Source: Gallionellaceae bacterium
Lineage (GTDB): Bacteria; Pseudomonadota; Gammaproteobacteria; Burkholderiales; Gallionellaceae
Direction of reading: 5' to 3'
Assembly: GCA_030646595.1 (NCBI GenBank)
Contig: JAUSKS010000201.1
Location: 1-18,368, forward strand
Length of the DNA stretch: 18,368 bases
The first letter of the stretch is position 1. The number at the start of each line of letters is the position of its first letter. A program made the position numbers and the translations under genes. The notes under the pieces are model-generated. The model was not told where the DNA came from, made no database searches, and saw only the letters and a list, made by a program, of their open reading frames with translations. Below are positions 1-7,175 of the stretch, one piece after another.

Positions 1-1
1 T

Positions 2-802
2 CTGGAACGGTTGGGCATTGATGGCGCAACCCTGGTGGAGAAGGATGCGCTGGTGCATCAGCCGCATGGCATTGTGCTGGTGACTGGCCCTACCGGTTCT
101 GGCAAAACAACGACGCTGTATGCTGCCTTGTCACGCATAGACTCGACCGTGACCAATGTCATGACGGTGGAAGACCCGGTCGAGTACGATCTGGATGGCG
201 TTGGCCAGACGCAGGTTAACCCGCGTATAGACATGACCTTTGCGCGCGCGCTGCGCGCGATTCTGCGACAGGATCCGGACGTGATCATGATAGGCGAGAT
301 ACGCGATCTGGAAACTGCGCAGATTGCCGTGCAAGCCAGTCTGACGGGTCATCTGGTATTGGCTACCCTGCATACCAACGACACGGTCAGCTCAGTGACG
401 CGGTTGACTGATATGGGCGTAGAGCCTTTTCTATTATCATCGAGCTTGCTCGGCATCCTGGCGCAACGGCTGGTGCGCTGCTTGTGTACGGAATGCCGCG
501 TGGCTTATACACCGGATAGTGCGGAGCTGGCGTTGCTGGAAGGACAAGCCCCTCAAACATTATATCGTCCACTGGGCTGTACCGTTTGTGGGCAAAGCGG
601 TTACCGGGGGCGCACCGGCATCTATGAATTATTGACGGTGAATGATGCGATGCGACAATTAATTCATACCCGTGTGCCTGAGCAAGCGCTGCGCCAGCAT
701 GCGCTGCAAGGCGGAATGCGCAACCTGCGTCAGGATGGCATGCGGCTGGTGCTGGCTGGCATTACTTCATTGGAAGAACTGTTGCGCGTTACGCGTGACT
801 GA
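2..802 (+). CDS. gspE: Type II secretion ATPase GspE, 3' part (cut by window edge)
   Basis: This is the C-terminal 266 residues of a type II secretion ATPase. The frame is open to the left edge (it begins LERLGIDG), so the start lies outside the window; the family is usually 500-570 residues. Visible parts are a Walker A motif GPTGSGKTT (nt 86-112), the Asp-box region VEDPVEYD, a Walker B region [12 protein letters not shown] (nt 272-307), the His-box [13 protein letters not shown], and a cysteine zinc-binding module (CLCTEC, then CTVC about 30 residues later) typical of GspE/PilB ATPases. It would hydrolyse ATP at the cytoplasmic face of the inner membrane to drive pseudopilus assembly. The gspF start follows 8 nt after the stop, which implies co-transcription. 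PilB is the alternative, but the neighbouring platform protein is GspF-like rather than PilC-like. Confidence 0.93.
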   Translation: MERLGIDGATLVEKDALVHQPHGIVLVTGPTGSGKTTTLYAALSRIDSTVTNVMTVEDPVEYDLDGVGQTQVNPRIDMTFARALRAILRQDPDVIMIGEIRDLETAQIAVQASLTGHLVLATLHTNDTVSSVTRLTDMGVEPFLLSSSLLGILAQRLVRCLCTECRVAYTPDSAELALLEGQAPQTLYRPLGCTVCGQSGYRGRTGIYELLTVNDAMRQLIHTRVPEQALRQHALQGGMRNLRQDGMRLVLAGITSLEELLRVTRD

Positions 803-810
803 TTTTTACC

Positions 811-2037
811 ATGGCTGCATTTCGCTATCAGGCTCTTGATGCTGCCGGAAAAGAAACGCGTGGGGTAGTGGAAGCCGATACCTTGCGCCAGGCACGTAGC
901 AATTTGCGCGATTCCGGTTTGGTGGTCATCGCCGTGGATGCAGTGTCACAGGAAACGCTGCAAACAGGCAGCGGCATACATTTTCGCTGGCCTGGACGCA
1001 AAGGCCTTTCAGCAGCCCAACTCAATCTGATCACGCGGCAACTGGCAACTTTGCTTGCCGCCGGGCTGACCTTGGAGCAAACACTGAGCGCGTTAATTGA
1101 GCAGAGTGAGAATGAAACCGCGCGCCAGGTTTTGGCGGGGGTGCGCGCCGAGTTGCTGGCAGGGCACACGCTGGCGCAGGCGATGGGGCGGTATGAGACT
1201 GTGTTCCCCGATATTTATCGGGCGTTGGTGCGGGCTGGTGAGGCTTCGGGTGAATTGGGCAAGGTCATGTTGCGTCTGGCTGATTACACTGAATCACGTC
1301 AAGCCTTGCGCCAAAAAGTCGGGCTGGCGTTCGTCTATCCTGCTATCGTGACTGGTGTTGCGCTGTTGGTGGTGACAGGCTTATTGGTATATGTCGTGCC
1401 GCAGGTGGTGAGTGTATTTCAGCAGTCGCATCAGAAATTGCCCTTGCTGACGCGCATGTTGATTGGGTTGAGTTCGACCTTGCAGGCGACTGGCGGATAT
1501 TTATTAATTGTTTTGATAGCAACCGGGTTTGGACTGCGCGCCTTGTTGCAACGCGAAGTGTTTCGCTATCAATGGCATCTACGTTTATTGCGTTTGCCGG
1601 TGATAGGGCGCTTGGTGCGCGGCATTAATACCGCAAGGATGGCCAGTACGCTGGCCATCCTTGCGGGCAGTGGCGTTCCCTTGTTGACTGCGCTGACAGC
1701 GGCGGCGGGGGTGGTCAATAATTTGCCGATGCGTAGAGCAGTGGAAGAGGCGTCTAAAAAAGTGCGCGAGGGTGTAGGACTCAGTCGTGCGCTGGCCGTT
1801 TCGGGTTTGTTTCCGCCCATTCTGATTCATTTAATTTCCAGCGGCGAGGTGAGCGGCCAACTGGATGCAATGCTGGAACGCGCAGCCGCACAACAGGAGC
1901 AGGAGGTGAGTGGCTATACCGCAGTGTTGACCTCATTGTTGGAGCCAGTACTGATTTTAGTAATGGGTGGGGTCGTGCTGATTATTGTGCTGGCCATCCT
2001 GATGCCTATCATTGATATGAACCAGATGGTGCGTTAG
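811..2037 (+). CDS. gspF: Type II secretion inner-membrane platform protein GspF
   Basis: 408 residues, the normal length for GspF. The N-terminus MAAFRYQALDAAGKETRGVV matches the GspF family opening and favours GspF over PilC. Two T2SSF domains are visible as an internal duplication (about residues 72-195 and 275-398), with the paired motifs GEASGELG (143-150) and GEVSGQL (345-351). Membrane segments are near residues 171-200, 228-246 and 376-402. GspF is the inner-membrane platform that couples the GspE ATPase to pseudopilin assembly. ATG lies 8 nt after the gspE stop with no clear Shine-Dalgarno, so translation probably depends on coupling to gspE. Two oddities: the coding sequence contains a perfect 16-bp hairpin at 1631-1666, and the next gene is a metal transporter rather than the pseudopilin gene gspG. 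Confidence 0.94.
   Translation: MAAFRYQALDAAGKETRGVVEADTLRQARSNLRDSGLVVIAVDAVSQETLQTGSGIHFRWPGRKGLSAAQLNLITRQLATLLAAGLTLEQTLSALIEQSENETARQVLAGVRAELLAGHTLAQAMGRYETVFPDIYRALVRAGEASGELGKVMLRLADYTESRQALRQKVGLAFVYPAIVTGVALLVVTGLLVYVVPQVVSVFQQSHQKLPLLTRMLIGLSSTLQATGGYLLIVLIATGFGLRALLQREVFRYQWHLRLLRLPVIGRLVRGINTARMASTLAILAGSGVPLLTALTAAAGVVNNLPMRRAVEEASKKVREGVGLSRALAVSGLFPPILIHLISSGEVSGQLDAMLERAAAQQEQEVSGYTAVLTSLLEPVLILVMGGVVLIIVLAILMPIIDMNQMVR
1631..1666. repeat. Perfect 16-bp inverted repeat inside gspF
   Basis: The left arm CCGCAAGGATGGCCAG (1631-1646) and right arm CTGGCCATCCTTGCGG (1651-1666) are exact reverse complements, separated by TACG. In RNA this gives a 16-bp stem capped by a UACG loop on a G-C closing pair. 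It lies in the second T2SSF domain, over residues around ARMASTLAILAG. The right arm is not followed by a T run, so it is not a canonical intrinsic terminator. The repeat is seen directly; any function is unknown. Confidence 0.9.
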
Positions 2038-2050
2038 CAGCCGTACTCCA

Positions 2051-2057
2051 ATATAAT
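2051..2057 (+). promoter_or_regulatory. Possible -10 element for the ZIP transporter gene
   Basis: The 44-nt gap between gspF and the ZIP gene contains ATATAAT, a perfect TATAAT hexamer at 2052-2057, about 25 nt before the ATG at 2082. No recognisable -35 box lies 16-18 nt upstream. A separate start for the transporter is therefore possible, but read-through from gspEF is equally compatible. Confidence 0.3.
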
Positions 2058-2081
2058 CCACTCCCTATTTCTGAACCCTAT

Positions 2082-2861
2082 ATGACTACCCTGGCCTGGA
2101 TTATCACAACCAGCATTGCTGGCGGCGTATTGAGCATTTTGTGCGCTGCATTATTTGCATTCAACAAACATATGCAGCGCTATTTGAATGGCATGGTGAG
2201 CTATGCCATTGGGGCATTGCTGGGTGCGGTATTTCTTAATATCCTGCCGGAAGCCATTCAACTAACTTCCAGTGTTGCTACTTTGAGCGGCACGGTATTG
2301 TTCGGCATTTTGTTATTTTTTATCCTGGAAAAGCTGGTGCTGTGGCGGCATTGTCATCATGAGCATTGTGAAGCGCATGAGTTGTTGCAAACCGAACATA
2401 ATCACGACCACGGACGCAGTGGCATGATGATTATGCTGGGCGATACTTTTCATAATTTTGTGGACGGCATCATTATTGCAGCAGCTTTCATGACCGACAT
2501 TCATCTGGGCATGGTGACTGCATTGGCTATTATTGCGCACGAGATACCGCAGGAAGTGGGAGATTTTGCCATTCTGCTGAATTCGGGATATAGCAAGCTG
2601 CGCGCCTTGCAACTGAATTTGATTTCCAGCTTTGCCTCAGTGGCGGGCGGTGTGCTGGGCTACCTTACCTTGCAGACCATGCAGTCGTGGATACCCTCAT
2701 TATTGGCACTGGCTGCAGCCAGCATGATTTATGTGGCGGTAGCGGACCTGATACCCGGTCTGCATAAACGGGCGCAGTTGCGTGACACCTTACAGCAGGT
2801 AGGCTTGATTGTATTGGGAGTAGCCACCGTGGCGTTGATCAGTGTGATCATGGTGGAATGA
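2082..2861 (+). CDS. ZIP-family divalent metal transporter
   Basis: 259 residues with seven to eight predicted membrane segments. The two ZIP signature motifs, which form the binuclear metal site in transmembrane helices 4 and 5, are present: HNFVDG (residues 124-129) and HEIPQE (153-158). A His-rich cytoplasmic loop (about residues 90-110, containing HCHHEHC and HNHDH) precedes helix 4, as in many ZIPs, and probably binds metal. The protein should move Zn2+, Fe2+ or related divalent cations into the cytoplasm; the substrate cannot be read from sequence. It follows gspF on the same strand by 44 nt and is convergent with the TPR membrane protein gene, their stops being 16 nt apart. A bacterial GufA/ZupT-like or LIV-1-like subfamily is likely. 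Confidence 0.92.
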   Translation: MTTLAWIITTSIAGGVLSILCAALFAFNKHMQRYLNGMVSYAIGALLGAVFLNILPEAIQLTSSVATLSGTVLFGILLFFILEKLVLWRHCHHEHCEAHELLQTEHNHDHGRSGMMIMLGDTFHNFVDGIIIAAAFMTDIHLGMVTALAIIAHEIPQEVGDFAILLNSGYSKLRALQLNLISSFASVAGGVLGYLTLQTMQSWIPSLLALAAASMIYVAVADLIPGLHKRAQLRDTLQQVGLIVLGVATVALISVIMVE

Positions 2862-2877
2862 AATTCTCCGGGATACT

Positions 2878-4503
2878 TTACATCTGTCTAGCGAGCAAGC
2901 AGGCTTGGTCATAACCCAGCGCACAGCTTTTCTGAAGTTGTTGCAACGCCTGTTCCCGTTGTTGCAACCGCAATAATGATAAGCCTTTGGCGTAATAACC
3001 CAGAGGAATATCTGGTTGCATGGCAATGACTATATCGTATTGTGCAATAGCTTCCTGATCACGTTTGGTCTTGGCATAAGCCAAGCCTAGCTGATAGTGT
3101 ATCGGAGCAAGCTGCGGACTAATAGCCAGGGCGCGCTGATAATCAGCGATGGCCTCATCCCATCGGCGTGCCCAATCGGCAGCCTCGCCCCGGCCATAGA
3201 AAATACGGTCTGCGCCAGCTACACGTTCATTGGGTAATAGCAGGGCCGCATCATTCCATAAGCGGTAGGGATCAGCGAATACCCATAGCCGATTCCATGA
3301 GAACGAAATTAGCACTAATACCACAGCGCTCATCGCTATCCATGTCTTGCGACCTGGCAACACGCTCAACAACCACGGGAAGAACACCATCATGCCGGGC
3401 AACCATAAATAACTACGGTAAAGAACAAAAGGTTCCTGCACCCGAATGCTGGAAAATTCTACCCAGAATTGGAGCCAGGGATATAACATTGCCAACCCAG
3501 CCAGTCCAAGCCAGCGTGGACGCAATAATAATTTACCAGCAATGATGCCGTATACAATAAAGCCCACTAAGCCAAGCCATCCTTGCCATGTGCGCCAGCT
3601 GAGCAGAAAAGGTTCGCGCATGTCTACTGACATCCAGGCAGGATTCGGCAATATCCACAACAGCAGGTATTTAAAAAATAATCCGGCTTGAGTCAGGATG
3701 CTTAATAAATGTAGTACGGGGGTGCTCTCAGTAATCCCCATTTGCTCGAATCGTAAACGGGAAAAATATTCGTAAGACGTTGCCAATATATTCTGGGATC
3801 GGATAGTCAACAGTACGCCAATCGCCGCAAAAGCTGCCCAGGTTAGCCATAAAGCATGCTTGCTCGATTTATTTTGTGCGCGCAACAAGATGGTCATGGC
3901 TATCATGACAGCGGGCAGCATAACGCTATGTTCCTTGGAGAATCCTGCCAGGAAATAAGCCACTACCGACAATATCAACCAGCGTTTCTGCCCGCTCAGC
4001 AAGCCACGCAGATAAGCCAGTTGCATCACTAGTGCGAAAAAAGTGGCGAACAAGATGCTGCGCTGAATAATATAGCCTACGGCATAGACACCCACAGGGT
4101 GGCAGGCAAATATCAATGCGCCTAACCATGCGCCCCAAAGAGCTACAGAGGGTTTTTTTTGGCTGTTTATAACTATATCAACCAACCGACGCAGCAGGTA
4201 AAACAGGAGCAGGACATTACCGGTGTGTAACAGAATATTGCCTAGATGGAAGGCATAGGTGGATTTGTCTCCAAAGATTGCATAGGTCCAGCCCAGGCTG
4301 GCATTAGGTAGCCAGCGTGGGTCAAAATGAAAAAAAGCGTGGATATAATAATCGACCGGCCCATCGTAAAAAAAAGATCGATCATCAAATACAAAGGGAT
4401 TCCCTAGAAAAGGTATATAGACCAAAGATACTATTGCCATTAACGATAAGAAGTATCCCAGGTTGTGCTGACGAAAGAAGCGATAGGCTGTTTCGCCGCT
4501 CAT
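2878..4503 (-). CDS. Polytopic TMTC/GT-C-like membrane protein with C-terminal TPRs
   Basis: 541 residues. The first 405 or so are highly hydrophobic, with about ten membrane helices. The last 110 (about 430-525) hold three TPR-like units, including ADWARRWDEAIADYQRALAI and LGLAYAKTKRDQEAIAQYD. Features shared with bacterial and TMTC-type GT-C glycosyltransferases are a periplasmic acidic pair after the first helix (VFDD, 38-41), HPVGVYAVGYIIQRS (135-149) and EPFVLYRSYLWLP (357-369). The likely role is transfer of a sugar from a polyprenyl-phosphate donor to a protein or glycan in the periplasm; this is inference, and the acceptor is unknown. It is the last gene of the minus-strand set, 16 nt after the second propeller gene, with a weak ribosome binding site. 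Two cysteines (527 and 535) lie in the tail. Confidence 0.75.
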   Translation of the reverse strand: MSGETAYRFFRQHNLGYFLSLMAIVSLVYIPFLGNPFVFDDRSFFYDGPVDYYIHAFFHFDPRWLPNASLGWTYAIFGDKSTYAFHLGNILLHTGNVLLLFYLLRRLVDIVINSQKKPSVALWGAWLGALIFACHPVGVYAVGYIIQRSILFATFFALVMQLAYLRGLLSGQKRWLILSVVAYFLAGFSKEHSVMLPAVMIAMTILLRAQNKSSKHALWLTWAAFAAIGVLLTIRSQNILATSYEYFSRLRFEQMGITESTPVLHLLSILTQAGLFFKYLLLWILPNPAWMSVDMREPFLLSWRTWQGWLGLVGFIVYGIIAGKLLLRPRWLGLAGLAMLYPWLQFWVEFSSIRVQEPFVLYRSYLWLPGMMVFFPWLLSVLPGRKTWIAMSAVVLVLISFSWNRLWVFADPYRLWNDAALLLPNERVAGADRIFYGRGEAADWARRWDEAIADYQRALAISPQLAPIHYQLGLAYAKTKRDQEAIAQYDIVIAMQPDIPLGYYAKGLSLLRLQQREQALQQLQKSCALGYDQACLLARQM

Positions 4504-4519
4504 TGGAATTGCAAGAGTA

Positions 4520-5677
4520 TTATTTTTTGACGGGGCGTAAGTAGGCTACGCCGCCATAGCTGCCTATCCACATACTACCGTTAGGTGCTGTGGTCATAGA
4601 AAATACATTGTTGTCGAACAATCCGTCGGCCTGAGTCATAACCTTAAATTTTCCGTTTTGCCATAATGCTAAGCCGTTGTTCGTACCTATCCACAGTTGC
4701 CCTTTGCTATCTTCATGCAACATGAATACGTGATTGCCGGGTAATCCTTCCGTAGTAGTATAAGAAACCCACTGCTTGCCGTCGAAGCGCGAGAGGCCGC
4801 CACCCCAAGTGCCTGCCCAGACCCCCCCTTTACGGTCAACTTGTAGAGCAATAACGTAGTTTGGATTGTAGGCGACATCAACATTTTGCAGACCCATCTC
4901 GCGCTTCTGCTTGGCATGATGATCGGATGCACTACCGACGTCATTTTTGAAAGTAATGGCATCTTTAACCTTTTCATAGGCTGCGCCCAAGCCTTTGTCG
5001 TGGTTCCAATTATCCCATTTTCCATTAACAAAGCGTGCTAGGCCCCCTTCGGTGGCTAGCCAAATTTCGCCATTCTTGCCTTTGGCTAAGCCATATACCC
5101 AATCATTAGGTAATCCGCCATTGGTATTTTCGACAGTAAATAAATCCCATTTGCTACGATTGTCTAAAGCTCCGCCACGAACTCGATTGACCCCTGACCA
5201 AGTGGCAATCCAGATATCGCCATTTGCTACTTCGATGGCACCATAGATGAAAGCATCACCTAAGCCTTCCGGAATGTTGTAGTGTTTCCAAGTATCGCTT
5301 GCTTCATCAAATACTGAGAGGCCTCCACCATAGGTACCAACAGTAATTTTGCCTTTTAACTTACCTACATAAAAAATGCCATTGGACAGTAAACCATTTT
5401 TGGCATCGTAAATCTTGACCGTATCTTTAAGGATGTCATAACGGATGACACCACCGGTTGTTCCTACCCAAGTCGTGTTGCCATCCACATAGATGGATTT
5501 AACATTTTTTTCACCGACGCGAAAATGTGTAAATTTCTGCGCTGTACTCATCATCATTTTATCAGTGCGCTCTACTACCGCAGCGTAGGTAGGTTGGACG
5601 AGGAGAGTTATTATGTTAACAATCAGTCCACATGCTACAATAACAGCTACGGTTACCGATTTAGTATGAAATTTCAT
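4520..5677 (-). CDS. Exported seven-repeat Reg_prop beta-propeller protein
   Basis: 385 residues. A signal peptide (hydrophobic core about 8-28, likely cleavage after YAA near 33) predicts periplasmic or extracellular location. Seven Reg_prop repeats follow, with the Trp/GT motif at residues 70, 112 (Thr in place of Trp), 156, 206, 287, 329 and 370, for example WVGTTGGVIRYD and WAGTWGGGLSRFD. Spacing is 41-50 residues except between repeats 4 and 5, where it is 81, so an insert of about 35-40 residues sits at 230-270. Reg_prop repeats normally form the sensor propeller of hybrid two-component kinases, but no kinase part or C-terminal transmembrane helix is present here. The gene starts 23 nt after the upstream paralogue stops, with AGGA 7 nt before the ATG. 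It is clearly a paralogue of that gene. The ligand is unknown. Confidence 0.85.
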   Translation of the reverse strand: MKFHTKSVTVAVIVACGLIVNIITLLVQPTYAAVVERTDKMMMSTAQKFTHFRVGEKNVKSIYVDGNTTWVGTTGGVIRYDILKDTVKIYDAKNGLLSNGIFYVGKLKGKITVGTYGGGLSVFDEASDTWKHYNIPEGLGDAFIYGAIEVANGDIWIATWSGVNRVRGGALDNRSKWDLFTVENTNGGLPNDWVYGLAKGKNGEIWLATEGGLARFVNGKWDNWNHDKGLGAAYEKVKDAITFKNDVGSASDHHAKQKREMGLQNVDVAYNPNYVIALQVDRKGGVWAGTWGGGLSRFDGKQWVSYTTTEGLPGNHVFMLHEDSKGQLWIGTNNGLALWQNGKFKVMTQADGLFDNNVFSMTTAPNGSMWIGSYGGVAYLRPVKK

Positions 5678-5700
5678 ATCTGATCCTGTTGATCATTCAG

Positions 5701-6822
5701 TTAATCCAGACCTATACGTGTTACGCCACGACGGGTACCTGCCCAAATATCTCCATTAGGTGCTACCGCAACCGCATAGACATTATTGTCCAGCAATCCT
5801 TCCGCTTGCCCGAAGTTACGCCAAGCGGTACCGTCAAATTTTGATACGCCATTGTTGGTGCCGAACCAGAACGCACCTTTTGCATCGCGGGCAACTGCGT
5901 AGACTACATCCCCGGCGAGGCCATCTTTGCTGGTAAAGTTGGTCCATTGCTTTCCGTCAAAGCGCGCAGCACCGCCGCCCCAAGTACCAGCCCAAACTGT
6001 ATTGTCCGGTGCAGCCAATATGCAAAATACATAGCTGGGGTTATAGCTGGTTTTTCCGCCCATCATGATGGATAGATCATGCCTGGTGCGCGTTCCCAAG
6101 CCAGTATTGGTGCTAACCGCTGCGCCGTCGGCATTAGCCCCGCCTAATCCTTCATTATGCGTCCATGCCTTCCATTTTTTGCCATCGAACATGGATACGC
6201 CGCCTTCCGTACCAAACCACACCCGGCCCTGAGCATCTACATCTATGCCATAAACCCATTCATTGACCAGTTCTTTCAGGTAAGTAGTAAATTTTTCTGT
6301 CTTAAGATCAAAGTAGTTGGCACCAGCCCAAGTGCCTATCCATACGCCTCCTTTTGGGTCATTAGCGAATGCATAGACCCAATAGTCAGCCAAGCCATGC
6401 ATGGGGAAATAAGTCTTCCATTTCTCATCTTTATAACGTGAAGCGCCGCCTGCATTGGTGCCAAACCATTTGTAGCCTTCGTTATCAATACCGACTGCGA
6501 ACACATACTCATTGGCCAGTCCTTGTTCGCGAGTAAAAGTGTGGCGCGGAGTATTGGTTCTGGTATCAATTTCATGTACTCCTGTGGAAGTTCCGACCCA
6601 CAAGGTATTGCCTGAACTGTCAAAGCGTAGGGCACGGACGAATACGTTTTTACCAACTTCAAAAGTATCCAGAATATGTTCAATGGGACCAGGGGTAGTA
6701 ATAACTGGAGTTTCTGTTGCAGCCTGGGAAGTAGTCTGAGGGGCTTTTGTTGACGTACAGCCTAAGGCAAAAAAAATAATACTGAAGACCACAGAGGTGG
6801 CCAGAATTCTAGCGCCAGTCAT
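5701..6822 (-). CDS. Seven-repeat Reg_prop beta-propeller lipoprotein
   Basis: 373 residues. The N-terminus is a lipoprotein signal with a hydrophobic stretch (8-20) ending in ALGC, so Cys22 is the probable lipidated residue. A Thr/Pro-rich linker (about 23-48) precedes the propeller. Seven Reg_prop repeats have their Trp at residues 75, 119, 161, 202, 277, 319 and 360, for example WVGTSTGVHEID, WFGTEGGVSMFD and WFGTNNGVSKFD. Spacing is 41-44 residues except for a 75-residue step between repeats 4 and 5, the same position as the insert in the downstream paralogue. Its ATG overlaps the cytochrome stop as ATGA (6819-6822), so the two are probably translationally coupled. The likely role is an extracytoplasmic sensing or scaffold protein; partner and ligand are not known. 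Confidence 0.85.
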   Translation of the reverse strand: MTGARILATSVVFSIIFFALGCTSTKAPQTTSQAATETPVITTPGPIEHILDTFEVGKNVFVRALRFDSSGNTLWVGTSTGVHEIDTRTNTPRHTFTREQGLANEYVFAVGIDNEGYKWFGTNAGGASRYKDEKWKTYFPMHGLADYWVYAFANDPKGGVWIGTWAGANYFDLKTEKFTTYLKELVNEWVYGIDVDAQGRVWFGTEGGVSMFDGKKWKAWTHNEGLGGANADGAAVSTNTGLGTRTRHDLSIMMGGKTSYNPSYVFCILAAPDNTVWAGTWGGGAARFDGKQWTNFTSKDGLAGDVVYAVARDAKGAFWFGTNNGVSKFDGTAWRNFGQAEGLLDNNVYAVAVAPNGDIWAGTRRGVTRIGLD

Positions 6823-7151
6823 AATAAGGTTCTTACGTAGGAGATTACATCAAGAATTTCGCGGTCATTAAGAATACCCAAGAAAGGAGGTCGTGTATCA
6901 CTTCCTGAGCGGATGGCATCCATTAATACAGGGTCTGGCTGAGCCAGGCTTTCGCCACGGGCGAAATTAGGTGCCTGTGGCATGATGCTGAACCCTTTTT
7001 CTCCGTGGCAACCAGAGCAATGCGCCAGATAAAGGGTTTTTCCCTTATCCAGATCTGCCGCAAATGCTGCGGGTGTTAAAAGGATGAACAGCATAGTAAG
7101 CGGCCCTAAGAAAAACCTGCGTACGCTGCTGGTGGTATTGTGGAATATCAT
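6819..7151 (-). CDS. Small monohaem c-type cytochrome, Arg at the usual axial-Met position
   Basis: 110 residues. A signal peptide (core about 14-28) has a cleavage site near AFA-A at 31/32, giving a mature protein of about 79 residues. CSGCH (45-49) is the haem c attachment site, with His49 as the proximal ligand. The rest has the class I small-cytochrome layout, ending in the helix DREILDVISYVRTLL. In this family the distal Met normally sits in an MPPF/MPAF-like turn, but here the turn is TRPPFLGIL with Arg87 (codon CGA at 6893-6891). Other Met residues in the mature protein are Met57 and Met77. The sixth ligand may therefore be absent or different. The gene lies 24 nt after sel1 with AGGA near its ATG, and overlaps the propeller lipoprotein by ATGA. 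The Ccm genes upstream could mature it. Confidence 0.88.
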   Translation of the reverse strand: MIFHNTTSSVRRFFLGPLTMLFILLTPAAFAADLDKGKTLYLAHCSGCHGEKGFSIMPQAPNFARGESLAQPDPVLMDAIRSGSDTRPPFLGILNDREILDVISYVRTLL

Positions 7152-7175
7152 ATTTTCCTGGTAATTAAAAAATGG

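Noticed and set aside
240..260. Alternating GCGCGCGC tract in gspE, Z-DNA-like
   Set aside because: It is explained by the Ala/Arg codons of a conserved coding stretch (FARALRAIL), is short and is interrupted.
828..1169. 113-codon minus-strand ORF inside gspF
   Set aside because: It is an antisense shadow of a well-supported gene, with Ser/Arg-rich composition typical of such shadows.
2837..2849. GATCA-GTG-TGATC inverted repeat at the end of the ZIP gene
   Set aside because: A 5-bp stem in coding sequence without a T tract is expected by chance.
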